Assembly (NCBI GenBank): GCA_949752735.1
Contig: OX457036.1
Location: forward strand, 15,100,356 to 15,164,355
Source of the DNA: Lumbricus terrestris
Taxonomy: Eukaryota; Annelida; Clitellata; Crassiclitellata; Lumbricidae
Direction of reading: 5' to 3'
Length of the DNA: 64,000 nt
Part shown: piece by piece, positions 1 through 12,372 of the stretch
Layout of the letters: each line of letters begins with the position of its first letter
How positions within the stretch are numbered: position 1 is the first letter of the stretch
Position numbers and translations under genes: made by a program
The notes under the pieces: generated by a model
What the model was told of the DNA's origin: nothing
Databases searched by the model: none
The model's input: the letters and a program-made list of their open reading frames with translations, nothing else

Positions 1-480
1 GTCATCCTGTGCTGTGGCAGATTGCATGGAGAACGGTCGGCGACAAGTAACGGCGGCAAAACGATGAATTATTAGCAGACGACTTGTTTCGCTCGAAAGC
101 CAGGAAATGCGAGTCACGCTCCGACCCAAATACATGATGATCGCTGGACCAATGGAATTAATGGGACCAAGGTTTTCGAAGACTAGAGTGGCGATGTCAC
201 GTGTTGTTGAAGAGGGGAATGAGTTGAAGTTAAGACTAACCTCCTTTCAGGCAGTAGAAGTTACGTCTGATCACAGCACTTATATAGAAACTATTATAGG
301 GGATAGCATTTTATGGGATGGTTAAGACTTGTAGTATTCGTTGATGTCGTGTTTATCATTATGATCCTTATTCGTTTATTTATCCATTTAGAAAATTTAT
401 ATTACGACTGTTAAGAGACCTACGTGTACTCAGAGGCGCTCCTTGTCCAGCCACAGCTAAAAAAGTCAGATTTTAGATAC
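1..480. other. No gene recognised
   Basis: A 72-codon frame at 107-325 matches nothing I know. TACTCAGAGGCGCTCC near 428-443 is a remnant of the shared LINE/SINE 3' module. Confidence 0.6.
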
Positions 481-484
481 TTAT

Positions 485-690
485 ATTGTTATTATTAGTA
501 TCATTATTATTATTATAATACTTTATTATTAATTATTATTATTGTTACTATTATAATTATCATCATCATTATTATTAATCGTTTATTTGGTGAATTCTAC
601 AAATCAGGTGATGATGATGATGATGACGATGACGACGAAAATGACGACGACGACGACGACGATGATGATGATGACAACACCGAGGATGAT
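485..690. repeat. AT-rich then (GAT/GAC)n simple repeat
   Basis: ATT-rich repeats at 485-590, then GATGATGAC/GACGAC repeats at 608-680. Frames through them give Met/Thr or His/Arg runs and are not genes. Confidence 0.9.
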
Positions 691-1135
691 CATCCACCGC
701 AGTACTGTTAAGCCCTCGATAATCAACGATCACATAATTATGGATGCTGAGTCGCAACAGTCCCTGGCTCCACCATCTATCCGTTGCTAGCACCTGTTGG
801 CTGCAGCAGCATCCAATAAGATCATGTCCATCTGACCCAGGATGCAGATTGGATGTGGATGCAGCAGATCGTGACTCTGTTCTAATCAGTCAATCAATCG
901 GTCAATCCAAGCAATCAATCAGTTGATCATTCGGCCAATCAAGAGCTATTTATATACATAAATTTACGTATATAAGTATACACATATTATTATATGCATA
1001 TATATATATGTATATATTAATTTAATATACATATATATATAGTCAACTATTCGCGGTTGCATTGGTCTTCTGCAGCATGCGACCACCTGCAATGCGATAT
1101 GGTTAGACACAGGTCCAAAACTACGGCCTAGATGG

Positions 1136-1420
1136 AGAGATAGACAGACAGACAGACAGACAGACTGATTGTCTGACTGACTGACTGACTGACTGACTGA
1201 CTGACTGACTGACTGACTCACTCACTCACTCACTCACTCACTGACTCACTCACTCACTCACTCACTCACTCACTCACTAACTCACTCACTCACTCACTCA
1301 CTCACTCACTCACTCACTCACTCACTCACTCACTCACTCACTCACTGGATGGATGGATGGATGGATGGATGGATGGATGGATGGATGACTAGCTGAATGA
1401 ATGAATTACCGAATGAATGA
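1136..1420. repeat. Compound tetranucleotide array
   Basis: Consecutive blocks (GACA)n, (CTGA)n, (CTCA)n to about 1346, then (GGAT)n to 1388 and a decaying (GAAT) tail. Flanks 691-1135 and 1421-1800 show no gene; 945-1040 is TA-rich. Confidence 0.95.
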
Positions 1421-1804
1421 CTGAATGAATGATTGACTCATGGACTATAGTTGATAGTTTGATTGACTGCTTTAATTAAATGAATATATCGATGACAGAG
1501 GTCAAATTCGTCAAGACCTGTTCCTAGAAGTTTTATTCGAAAGCGAGTCTGCTATCAGTGAACTCCAATCAACGACAAAAACACCGGATTTGCTTGAGAA
1601 ACACGCAGTTATGACTTCTTAATTTGCACTATAACACAATTTTATCGACCCGAAAGACTGAAGCTTCCCTCTCTAACCATGTACTAGACCTAACCAATAA
1701 CCAATGACCATGCCTAATCTGCTTAAGTTAACAGGTCCTGCTAGCATCGAGTCAATAAAGATGAACGGACAGATTTATTGGTCGATAGATAATGAAGGAA
1801 GACG

Positions 1805-2230
1805 TATTCAGATAGACAAATAGACAGACAGACAAATAGACAGGCAAACAAACAGACCAAGTCAGATAGATAGATAAACAGAGAGATATAAATGGACGGA
1901 CAGACAGACAAACAGACGAACAAACAGACAGACAGTCAGACAAATGCATAAATGCATTCCTTCACACGAACAAACACACATACATACATACGTACACACG
2001 TACATACATACATACATACATGCATACATACATACATACATACATGCATACATACATACATACATACATACATACATACATACATACATACATACATACA
2101 TACATACATACATACATGCATACATACATACATACATACATACATACATACATACATACATGCATGCATATAATGTACATACATACATGCATACATACAT
2201 ACATACATACACACATGCACACATGTGTAC
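1805..2230. repeat. (GACA)n followed by (ACAT)n
   Basis: Imperfect GACA at 1805-1940, then about 240 bases of ACAT with TGCAT variants at 1978-2215. All long frames here are repeat translations. 2231-2885 has no gene. Confidence 0.95.
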
Positions 2231-2888
2231 AGACGGACGGCTAAACAGACAATGTACATATATATATATAATATACAGCGCATGGGAGACGACTAAGGTC
2301 TGGGGAAATGATGTAGCGAAAGCACTCGCTGCAGCAGCGCACTGTAAACACTAGAGCAACACGAGGGAGCGATTCGTGCCAGGCACCATCGGGGAGGGTG
2401 TCGGAAGAGCAGAGGACCTTTGGACGGAGACGAAATTAATTAGAAAAATATTATAGTTTCATTGCGAGATGGTCTGAACGAGTGGGGTGGGGGGGGGGGG
2501 TGGGAGAAGAAAAACCTTATGGGCAGCAAATGTATGGGATAATGTATTTTCACTGGACAGTTTTTTTTCAACAGGTGGGGGATAAAGAACACTTATCGAC
2601 TGGGTAAATGTATGGGGGATACGTGTATCAATGGGTAACAGTTGGAAGTGGAACAAGCTTACGGGACTGCATGTGTTGGTGGCAATCTTTGCATGTCTAC
2701 GGTGACTGTTCAACTGTCTATTGTCCTTTCTTAGCTATTATAGTCATTATCTCCATAATTATGTCTCTAGTCCTCGCCTGCATGTAGTCTTTACGTGTCT
2801 GTAATCCTTATATGTCTATAGTCCTGTCCTTTTTTGTTCTTACATGTCCAATTGTCCATGGTCCTTATCTGGTCCTTATCTTAAATAG

Positions 2889-2956
2889 TCGAATGAATGA
2901 ATGAATGAATGCATTAATTAATTAATTAATTAATTAATTAATTAATTAATTAATAA
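2889..2956. repeat. (AATG)n then (AATT)n
   Basis: Short AATG run followed by about 45 bases of TTAA/AATT repeats. Confidence 0.9.
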
Positions 2957-3014
2957 AACAACTCATCAGTGACAGTTTTGCAACTGGTAACTCCATCTAT
3001 ACTTCAGCGTGTTC

Positions 3015-3271
3015 CATAGGCTGAGACCTGGGCCGAGAATTGGGGGGGACGGAAAGACGCGAGATTTCCGAAAAATTTCTGACGACCGGCGAAATCTCGA
3101 AAAAAAATGTTATTTTCGCCGCCAAAAAAGTTGATGACCTTTTTTTTTCTATTTTCGCCGCCAAAAAGTCTCTTCACGCTCAAACATTGGGGGGGACAAA
3201 TGCATGGGCCGTCCCCCAACACTTTTATTGGGGGGACCGTCCCCCTCTGTCCCCCTAGGTCTCCGCCCATG
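3015..3271. mobile_element. hAT-type miniature element (CATGGGCGGAGACC family)
   Basis: Ends CAT(A/G)GGC(T/G)GAGACCTGGG inverted, with the exact duplication GCGTGTTC (3007-3014, 3272-3279). Contains repeated TTTTCGCCGCCAAAAA. No coding frame. Confidence 0.9.
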
Positions 3272-3364
3272 GCGTGTTCGAATTCTCCTTCATACAGAGA
3301 CTGTCCAAATTGAAAGATTACCTTCTCTATATTGCATAATTTTTATATTCCTTTCCCTCTCTTT

Positions 3365-3505
3365 TTCTCTGTCTGTCTGTCTGTGTGTGTGTCTGTCTGT
3401 GTTTGTCTCTCTGTCTTTGTCTTTGTCTGCCTGTCTGCCTGTGTGTGTGTCTCTGTCTCTGTCTCTATCTCTGTCTCTGTCTGTCTGTCTGTCTCTCTCT
3501 CTCTA
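3365..3505. repeat. (TCTG)n / (CT)n repeat
   Basis: Imperfect TCTG and CT repeats. Confidence 0.92.
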
Positions 3506-3802
3506 CTTGCTCATCGACTGTAGACATGTAAATGGAGCGCCATTCTGTACCAGTCTGCGCTCTGTCAGCTTGATGACCAAACAAGCGGATATTTGCTCGT
3601 GGCCATGTCTAACCAGACCTCGGGAGCGCCCTGGATGGTTTTCTTGTATAAGAGCCTAGCATAGAGGCGCCAAATATAATATAATAACTAGGTGTGCAAT
3701 TGCAAGTAGGCCTATTACGGTATGTTTACATGTATGTATGTCATGATTGTGCAGCCGTATATAATTATATGCTTTTTTCTGGCATTGGTCTATGTTTATA
3801 AA

Positions 3803-4811
3803 CACGGTTTCCCAATTGAACTGATACCATTTTTGTTTTGGTTATATACTTGTCAATTCTAAATGAAACTTTATAAAATCTCAGGGTATGTAAAAGGGAT
3901 AAATTAGCAATGTTTTCTGAAAATTTTATCCAATTCTACAAACAGAGTCTGAAGTTAGCCACATTCAAATTTGGGCAAAGTAAATTTTAAGTTTCCAACA
4001 TGTAAAAGATAGGAAATTATTGTTTGCAACTGCAAAACTCACTTTCTAAATTAATAAATATGGCGCCTTATTTTCGTCATATCCATGCTAGGAGACAATA
4101 ATAAAAATGTATTTCACCAAAGATGATTTGAGTTAAATAAAAAAAATTAAGATAAGAAAAACATTACGGTGCAAAAAGGTTTTAAAGGAATCTCCTAACA
4201 GAAACTGGTCCATCGCAGCCTTGAATCGACTGATTGCAAAAATTGACGCTACTGGATCTGCAGAAAAACGACGAGCCAAGGAAACTGTTGGTCTGCTTTC
4301 AGGAGAAACTCCAAAGTTCATTTCACCAATTCTTTGGCCCCTCCTCCCCGATATCCCTGATCTTAATCCACTGGACTACAATATACGGAACGTCCTTCAA
4401 GAACGCGTTTATCAAACTCGTCTATGTGACGTTGACCACCTCAAACAGCGATTCGTGAAAGAATGGAATCGTTTTGATCAAGGGATTATTGACAATGCAA
4501 TCAATGAATGGCGAAAGCGCCTTAGAGCATGCATTCGAGCTAATGGAGGACATTTTGAACATCAGCTTTGAAAAACAACAATTGTTGCAAACAATAATTT
4601 CCTATCTTTTACCTGTTGGAAACTTAAAATTTTCTTTGCTCATATTTGAATGCGCATAACTTTGGGCTCTGTTCGTAGAATTGCATACAATTTTCAGGTA
4701 ACATTGATAATTTATCCTTCTTATATTCTCTGAAATTCTATAGAGTTTGATTTAGAATTGACGAGTATATTGCCAAAACAAAAAGGGTATTAGTTCAATT
4801 GGGACACCGTG
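3803..4811 (+). mobile_element. mariner-like element with long inverted repeats
   Basis: Ends CACGGT(T/G)TCCCAATTGAACT are inverted. The inverted similarity extends about 240 bases inward on each side (AAGATAGGAAATTATTG left, CAATAATTTCCTATCTT right). TA follows the right end; the left flank is AA, possibly mutated. Contains the deleted transposase described separately. Confidence 0.88.
4160..4571 (+). pseudogene. Internally deleted mariner transposase
   Basis: The frame keeps an N-terminal HTH segment (NWSIAALNRLIAKIDATGS) joined directly to the C-terminal region (PDLNPLDYNIRNVLQERVY ... ACIRANGGHFEHQL, TGA at 4571). The part carrying the first two catalytic Asp residues is missing. The Asp of NPLDY is the third acidic residue of the DDxD mariner type. 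With no ATG at the expected start, it cannot act alone; it resembles the deletion derivatives that a full element can move in trans. Confidence 0.85.
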
Positions 4812-4909
4812 TAATTATACCAAAGGTATATCCAGACTTAAATGCAAAAGGAGGAAATTCCGGAGACATCGATAATCATCATCTATGATCCAATCGTGAT
4901 AGACCATTG

Positions 4910-5180
4910 CAGTGGCGTAGTCAGGAATTTATTATGGGGGGGGGGTTGGATTTTTTTCTCTGGCCGGATGCCCTTTCTGACACCAACCCAACAGTTTTAC
5001 ACTAAATAAAAGGGAATAAAGTAACAAAGAGAATAAAGTAAGAAAAACAATTGTTTCAACACGCAGTTGTTTTGTTTTTCTTATTAAGGTGGATAAATAA
5101 CCATTAAAAAAGCTTTTCGCTAGGTCAATGGACCCAATGTGGGTGTTTAGCCCTCCAAACGTCCCTTGTCTACGCCGCTG
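4910..5180. mobile_element. hAT-type miniature element (CAGTGGCGTAG family)
   Basis: Ends CAGTGGCGTAG and CTACGCCGCTG inverted. GACCATTG flanks it (4902-4909), with the right copy overlapping the last G at 5180-5187. Confidence 0.82.
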
Positions 5181-5351
5181 ACCATTGGAAAAATTATAAA
5201 ATCTTGGTCTTTCGTTCCTCTTGCGGTCACGCAGCTTTACGTCTGTACTGCTATAATAATTAGCATATAGTGATTTTGTTTGTCCAGTTATAACTGACGT
5301 TGGTTAAAGTTTCGAGAAGGTCGTAATTTCCATAAATGGATAAATTACTCC

Positions 5352-5400
5352 ATGGGCGGAGACCTGGGGGGACAGGAGGGACAATGGAAATGTTGATGAC
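5352..5400 (+). mobile_element. Terminal fragment of the CATGGGCGGAGACC family
   Basis: CATGGGCGGAGACCTGGGGG is present but no matching right end was found, so it is a truncated copy. Confidence 0.6.
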
Positions 5401-5734
5401 AACAGCGACGAGTGACTAATTCATTCGTTCGTTCTTTCGTTCCTTCGATCAGATTCATACCGCGCTACTTTGGGAATCTCTTCAGAAACGTTTCAAGTCC
5501 AGTTCTCTAAAAGCAGATGTTGGCACGCGCTGAGTTGAAGGAATGAAGTATAGGCCTACGCTGCCTCTGGACCCAGGGCCCCGCTAATGGTCGTGCGGGC
5601 CCGGGTGCTGTGATTGCCTCCAATGACCCCCTCCGGCCGTGGGTCTCTCGGAACTGCCGCGTCCTAGCATCGAAACAAATGCGTAAACCTGTTTGAACCA
5701 GCTCATAACTTTTCAGTGCACTGCCCCTTTATGT

Positions 5735-5759
5735 ATGCGCACTTGTTATAGCGCCCCAT

Positions 5760-5828
<69 letters not shown>

Positions 5829-6000
5829 AGGCGCTCCCGACTGCAGAGCGGACACTGCATCGGAGTTTCACACCGAAGCACTGAGCAATTGGGAGTGAAG
5901 GACTTGCCCAAGGTCCATAAGCGGCGACTTGAGGTGGATTCGAACCTCGAACCTTCCGGCTTCAAGGCAACGACGCCACCACTACACCACCACGCCCTGT
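5735..6000 (-). mobile_element. SINE copy with an expanded (CT)n inside
   Basis: Same family in reverse. The GAGAGAGC motif near its 3' end has grown into about 62 bases of CT (5765-5826). A- and B-box regions are intact (TTCGAACCTCGAACC in reverse). Confidence 0.9.
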
Positions 6001-6150
6001 GTGGTCATAACGCTTCCGCACGCAAGTCCAAGCTTATATCTGTTCAGCAAAAATTCCTTTTCAAATAACCGTAACTCCAAATATCGGAAGCCGCACTCTA
6101 AATTTAAACGGTGGGCACAAGCGTATTCACGAGTGCTGCGTACTGTCAGA

Positions 6151-6494
6151 CAAGGGCGGATACAGAAATTTTCGAAGGGGGGCCAGAATTTTCGGTCTTG
6201 GGACTTGGGACAGTGAAAAATTTTCGTATTGGTCGCGAAAAATCTGATGACTTTTTAGTCATTGGTCTCGAATTTCCCAGAAAAAGATACCATTTTATAC
6301 GCCAAAATAGTTGAGGACCTTTCTTTTAGACGTACGAACCTCGTATACCCGTATACGGGCCTCGTTGGTGTGGGGAGGTGCCTGCGGAATAACTCATAGG
6401 GGGCGTCAACTTTCCAAGTAAAAAGGCAGGTCAAAAAGAAATAAATGTAAAAAATGGTGGCCATGGCCGGATTGGTCCTCTGGATCCGCCCCTG
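6151..6494. mobile_element. hAT-type miniature element (CAAGGGCGGATACAG family)
   Basis: Inverted ends, exact duplication CTGTCAGA (6143-6150, 6495-6502), 344 bp, the same length and family as 22725-23068. Confidence 0.92.
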
Positions 6495-6502
6495 CTGTCA
6501 GA

Positions 6503-7000
6503 TGGATTGTTCTGAGATAAATAGACTGTTATTTTAGTAGGCTACCTGAGATCAGCGGAGTAGCAGCAGAGGTAGGTGGTATACCTGGAAATGTGGTGCG
6601 TTGGGGCATTGGGGTAAACAGTGACCACAGACGATGAATGAATGAAGATGCATCACTTATTAATAAACTCTCGTTCACATTCAAGAATGACGCTGAAATG
6701 TCTGTTCTACTGGCGCTAAATAAACTGCATATAATACGCTTGGTTTCACTTACCGCGTGCACGAGATGGATGATCCTCCTCCGTCCTGAAGGATCCCGTC
6801 CTGGATCATGATCCCACCTCATTCCACGTCTTCCATACATCCATCCGTCCATCCATCCATCCAGCCGACCACCAGCCAACGCGGTCTTACTCCGCGGACC
6901 TAGTGTCGGTTCGTTCCACGTCCGACTTCTGCTTATACCCGGCATCAATACGTCCCGGCGCCATCCCTCTGCACCCCACCTCCTCTGTCCCTCTCCTCAT
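6503..7000. other. No gene recognised
   Basis: A 139-codon minus frame (6948-6529) crosses a GGAT repeat at 6838-6865 and has no family features. I see no splice-supported gene. Confidence 0.5.
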
Positions 7001-7117
7001 ATGTCTCTATGCCTCTCTCTGCCTCTCTGTCTCTGCATCTGTCCCTCTGTCTCTGTCTGTCTCTGTCTCTGTCTGTCTGTCCATCTGTCTGTCCATCTGT
7101 CTGTCTGTCTGTCTGCC

Positions 7118-7151
<34 letters not shown>

Positions 7152-7195
7152 CCTCTCTCTCTCGCCCTCTCCTTCCCTCTCTCTCTCTGGCCCTT
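7000..7195. repeat. (TCTG)n / (CT)n repeat
   Basis: Pyrimidine-rich microsatellite with TCTG core at 7070-7145. The GC-rich flank 7196-7330 holds CCGCCGCCACCG-type repeats only. Confidence 0.93.
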
Positions 7196-7330
7196 TCGAC
7201 GGACGGGCTGACCGGCGGCCCATAGTCATCCGCCGCCACCGCCGCCGCGGTTGGCCAGCTCTCCCGCCGTCTCCTCCTGCTCTCCTCCGTCATACTCTGG
7301 TCGCCACGCTGGCTTCCACTCGATCGGTGG

Positions 7331-8100
7331 TCACGGGATGATTTCTGGTGGCATCTGGACGCAAAGATGGTCGTCGTAGACTCCTTTCGAACAGCATGCA
7401 CGCAGAAATATTCAGTTGTACACTGCTCTATAATTATATTAGCCTATCAACACGCAGATGAAGTGTGATTAGGGGTCTGACGCTTACCCCAGCAGACATT
7501 GCGCTTTTTAAAGAAATTCACGTGATACGGGATCTGTTTTTAGTGATCTAGGATCCCGTTTTCAGCTGTATCTAAACGTTTATTTCAAAAACGAACCACT
7601 AAATGTTTAAATGTATAAGAAATTCTCGATATTTTGGTTGGCTTTGACTAGTTTAGATAAAAATTAAAAAAAGTGTGGAAAGATCATCGCCATTCACAGC
7701 TTAAAACTCGAGATGCTATTTAAATTTTTTGAGATGCGTGCAAATCTGTGAATTGGTTTTATTATAGGCCTATAAGGTAGACCCGGAAACCCCACAACGG
7801 ATGAATTCAACCTTCCAATACCTGAAACCTAGTGCTTTCTATCATAAAGATTACTCGTAGACCATCTCAAATTTTTTATATTTAGTACTGGTCGGGTCGG
7901 GAGCGCTTCTGAATAGCCTTTCTTGAGGAGGCGTAATATAAAACTTCCTAAGTAAAACAATCTTGTTCGGATTTCTCATACCCTGTAGAATTGGAGTTAG
8001 CCTACTTATCGCGATGACAAGATGTAGGCTATATAGGCTACATCGCACGGTGCCGAGGGCTTTTGTCAAGGCAAAGAAGATTCGGACGTATAGCCACCTG
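7331..8100. other. No gene or named repeat recognised
   Basis: Unique-looking AT-rich sequence with scattered TAGGCCTA-type palindromes. Confidence 0.5.
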
Positions 8101-8102
8101 GA

Positions 8103-8159
8103 ACTGGTCACTATCGTTGACCTGGTCACTATCGTTGACCTGGTCACTATCGTTGACCA
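8103..8159. repeat. 18-bp tandem repeat, 3 copies
   Basis: CTGGTCACTATCGTTGAC repeated three times without change apart from the edges. Confidence 0.95.
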
Positions 8160-8181
8160 GTTTATGTTATTAGCACACCTC

Positions 8182-8336
8182 CAGTATGAGAATTGTGGAA
8201 AAATAACTGGGGGGGTTGGACCATTATACACTTGGAATTTGGACTTGAAAAACATACTTTAACATGGGGCTCTAAAAAAGACTGGGGGGGTTGAACCCCC
8301 CCAACCCCCCCCCCCCCCCCGGCAATTCTCACCCTG
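8182..8336. mobile_element. Miniature element (CAGTATGAGAATTG family)
   Basis: Ends CAGTATGAGAATTG and GGCAATTCTCACCCTG inverted, exact duplication CACACCTC (8174-8181, 8337-8344), poly-C inside, 155 bp. Confidence 0.9.
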
Positions 8337-8344
8337 CACACCTC

Positions 8345-9785
8345 AGAGGCTCAGAGTGCCATTGAGCACCCGCTGGAAGGTCATAAGTGGTTTCAATGCA
8401 TCACTTCCATAAAGTCTTCGCTTTGGTCCGCCGTGTTTTCTGAAATAAGTCATCCAACAGTCTCCGTAATGAACATTGGTCTTGGTCTTTCTTGGCCTTT
8501 TCTCTTTGATTGTAGTTTGATGCCTTCAGGTATGGAGCGCCTTTTCAAGTTGCGCTATAAAAATCCATGATTGCGCTTACAATCAAATGCATATATAATA
8601 TTATATTACGTTTTTGTACAAGCGTCAGCGCAGCAAATTTTCTAAATATTTTTAAGGGGACTGCAGACTTTGGTCTTCAACTGGTTATCGAAGAAGCTTT
8701 ACTTATAAAAATGGCTTCCAATTTTTACTGACCATCGCAACTGAAAAGCTCACTGATTATTTGGCGTTGAATTTTGATTCTTTCTTTGCAACTTGCCCTG
8801 AATATTAAGTTAACTAGAATTTTTGTTCCATGGTTTAGGTGTGTGACCCCACAGGCAGTAAATTTATCAGCGAAATACTTTTGTATTTAGCTGTGAATCA
8901 ATTGTCTGCTGTATATTAAGTGAGCGGATGTTGCAATTCTAGGTTCACAAACGATGCCATGATTATATTTATAGGCCTACTTTAATCCCATAATTGGGAA
9001 ACTCGATCATCTCAATGAAACGATTTTCTGCACTTCACGTATGAAAAGCTATCATCAGCACCTAGAGTGTTACTTAATCACTGTTCTAACACAAACCAAA
9101 CCGATCCAGTGCGCTTCAGCAGGCCTGCGCCCTTACCTCGCAACGTTCGTTGTTAGGATGTTTGCATGCACTATCAAAATCGTGTCATTAGATCTCCATG
9201 CGCCAAAATGCAATTGGCTAGTATTATAATAATTTTACTAAATTACTCACTTACTGGAACATCCATAACTTAACTAGTTCCATTTGTGTGCATTCAGTAA
9301 TTCTATGTGTTGAATAATTTTGTGAATGCAGCCATTCTACGAATTAAGCAATTTTTCTGCATGTTTAATTAACCTTACGTTTCTGTGATCTTTGGTGCTA
9401 AGATATTTACAGGGCCGTAGTAACAAAGAACCTGGCCCCCTCCGAACATAGGTATTAATTATTATGTACGGGGCGGCGGGTCCACCTATAATGAAGAAAC
9501 TGGAAACAGCATTTGCTTTCTACGATTTGTAGGGCTCATGTAATATTATGCATACATGTACAATTGTACATAAATTATGTCTGCAGTATGCATGTATTCC
9601 GTATTTGCTTCACGGCATTGTCAGTAAAACCACTATGGATTGTGCTATAGCGTCAATAAATGCCACTTATGCCTTGCATATTTTACACATTTAGGGGCCC
9701 CCTTCCTTGCGGAAGCCCCCTTCGGTCGGAGCGTACGGAGGTCGGTCGCTACGCCTCTCTGGATATTTACAATCGACTGCGCACC
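8345..9785. other. Gene-free stretch
   Basis: Contains a LINE-module remnant near 8535-8565 (GAGCGCC...TTGCGCTATAAAA) and GGGCCGTAG near 9411. Otherwise no feature is seen. Confidence 0.5.
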
Positions 9786-9790
9786 ATTTT

Positions 9791-9907
9791 GGGCCGTTGC
9801 CAATCTGACGTTTTGGACCGTTGCCAATCTGACGTTTTGGACCGTTGCCAATCTGACGTTTTGGACCGTTGCCAATCTGACGTTTTGGGCCGTTGCCAAT
9901 CTGACGT
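9791..9907. repeat. 24-bp tandem repeat, 5 copies
   Basis: Unit CCGTTGCCAATCTGACGTTT plus TGGA, five copies with few changes. It is open in several frames only because the period is a multiple of three. Confidence 0.95.
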
Positions 9908-10317
9908 CGCAGCTTACGTCACAGTTTATGTCCACACACTAACATGAAGACGTCTATGTTGGCCGATGCAAGAGCGCATCTTCTGACGCAGTGGGTTCCC
10001 GCTGAAGCTGTATACATACGCTAATGGTGGAACTGTTGCGAGCGCTGTTGCTTCCTGCGATCGGTTTACGGTGGCCCGGCTCGGAGACGAAGTTGAGGTG
10101 CATGCGGTAAAACGGCCAAGTGACGACTCCGTCAACAGACAGATGGAGATCCATTAACAGAGGGAGACTGAGGCCGAGTCAATGAGACGGTCGATAGCAT
10201 AACGTGACTTACTCATTGACTTACTTACTAATTGCTGAGTTACTTGCTTACTTACTTATTTACTTAATTAGCGCTAAATTAGACTAACAAACTGACTTAT
10301 CACCTGACCGACTGACC

Positions 10318-10545
10318 GACTGACTGACTGACTGACTGAATGGCTGACTGACTGGTTGATGACTGACTGACTGACTGACTGACTGACTGAATGGCTGACT
10401 GACTGGTTGATGACTGACTGACTGACTGACTGACTGACTGACTGACTGACTGACTGACTGACTGACTGACTGACTGACTGACTGACTGACTGACTGACTG
10501 ACTGACTGACTGACTGACTGACTGACTGACTGACTGACTGAATGG
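10318..10545. repeat. (GACT)n microsatellite with internal duplication
   Basis: About 225 bases of GACT; the interruption GAATGGCTGACTGACTGG is itself duplicated at 10335 and 10388. 9908-10317 and 10546-11084 show no gene. Confidence 0.94.
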
Positions 10546-11084
10546 CTGACAAGCGAATGAACCCATCTATTTTCCGAATGAACAAAAAAGGAACGAACGA
10601 CATCTACAAAGATCGATAGAAAAGTGAGACAGAAGTCAACTAACATCAGAAAGAAGAGAAGAGCATTACTTTCATTCCAAAACAAGTGGCCAAGAATGAA
10701 TTCTAGATCTGAAGTATAGAACATGAAACTCAGTGGATTCCGAGCAATTACAAAAAGCGCTGTCCTCGCAAGCAGACTGTAGTGTTGGCCAGAGTATTAG
10801 GCCTAACTGTAGCAGCGCGCCACTGTCTAGTCTAGTAAATTGTAGCAAAGTTTGTGAAGCGTTGCCAGTGCAAGAGAAAGATAGCGTAAAATATCCTACC
10901 GGTACTTCAGTTCTCGTATATGCTCTTTTAACGGTGCCGATATAATTATAGTTAGGTAGTTATAAGTGACAATACTTTTTTCATGTCTAGCCCAAGTTCT
11001 CTCATGTATAGTTCATAACGTGTCTATTATGTAGTTGTATAATATGTTTATTGAATTGCATATTTCTATTTGTCGTGATTGTAA

Positions 11085-11171
11085 ATGCATTAATTATTCA
11101 GTTCTTGTCCATTGTTCCCGCAGTGCGTTTGCAGGTGGTTCAATAAAGTATATACTTACTTACTTACTTAG
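11085..11171 (+). mobile_element. Short 3' tail of the (CTTA)n LINE family
   Basis: GTGCGTTTGCAGGTGGTTCAATAAAG ... ACTTACTTACTTACTTA matches the end of the 52.7-53.1 kb copy. Confidence 0.72.
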
Positions 11172-11569
11172 GTAGCAAGCTAAAACTGTTCCTATTCAAT
11201 CCGCATGTATCGTCATAGATGGCGAACGGTGGGTGTCGCGGGCGTAGAGAAGAGATAAAGACCCAGGAATAATTTACAAAGGCGCGCAAGATCCTATATT
11301 TAGAAAGGAAGTTATACCGAGCAGCAGCAGCACAGTGCATACGAAATGTATTGTCACTAAATAAATTACGACAAATATGTGAGAACAATATTAGCAATCG
11401 GCATACAGTTGCGAAGCTCAAACAGACAATGAATCATGAGTATAATATTATTGTGTAAACACACTTGTTTGATGCATTTATCATGCAGACAGGCACACGT
11501 AAGGCGCATACATAGTTATAGACATATATTATTATTCATAAGCTCATACATTGTATACATGCATATACA

Positions 11570-12075
11570 TGAACTCAAACATGCATACATACATACTACA
11601 TAAACTCCTAGATACATGCAAGTATACATAGACGCATAGCCTAAATATGCATGCTTAAATAAGTACATGTGCGTATACATTCATACAAACGTGCACACAT
11701 GCATGCATACATACAAACATGTACATTCATGAATTGTTGCATACATACATGCATACACTCATACAAACGTACACTCATAGATGGATTCAGGTAAACATTC
11801 ATACATACATACATACATACATACATACATACATACATACATACATACATACATACATACATACATACATACATACATACATACATACATACATACATAC
11901 ATACATACATACATACATGCATACATGCATACATGCATACATGCATACATGCATACATGCATACATACATACATACATACATACATACATACATACATAC
12001 ACACATACACACATACATACATACATACATACATACATACATACATACATACATACATACATACATACATCGTGT
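11570..12075. repeat. (ACAT)n microsatellite
   Basis: Nearly pure ACAT at 11799-12070 with TGCAT variants near 11918-11960; more degenerate from 11570. 11172-11569 has no gene. Confidence 0.95.
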
Positions 12076-12286
12076 TACATACTGATATACAGGAAACAGA
12101 TAGACAGACATAAGTGCATACATATACATGTGTAATATTTGCAAGGGGATTGGCAGATGTCTAGCAATGTTGTACTGGGTGTTTATAATTGTACCGTGGC
12201 CATCTGTTCGTCCGCTGACTTCCTCCTCGCTCGCTCGCTCGCTTTCGTCTGTATTTCTCGCCTGTAGACATTCGCTTCTATTTTCT

Positions 12287-12289
<3 letters not shown>

Positions 12290-12371
<82 letters not shown>
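12290..12371. repeat. (CT)n microsatellite
   Basis: About 80 bases of perfect CT. The following 12372-12830 is GC-richer with no supported gene. Confidence 0.95.

Positions 12372-12372
<1 letters not shown>

Noticed and set aside
1862..2354. Long frames of alternating Met-Tyr-Val-Cys or His-Thr-Tyr-Ile on both strands
   Set aside because: They are translations of the ACAT microsatellite, open on several frames and strands simply because of the repeat; the same holds at 11641-12144.
2240..2450. Promoter with TATA box
   Set aside because: The TATATATATA run is the edge of a microsatellite and no gene follows it.
6529..6948. 139-codon minus frame as a gene
   Set aside because: Half of it crosses a GGAT repeat, no homology is recognised, and no splice sites support it.
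9645..9942. Repeat protein with units such as TFWTVANL
   Set aside because: A 24-bp tandem repeat keeps several frames open on both strands; no start context or flanking exons support translation.
10274..10724. Frames rich in Ser-Val-Ser-Gln repeats
   Set aside because: Produced by the GACT microsatellite in all three frames.
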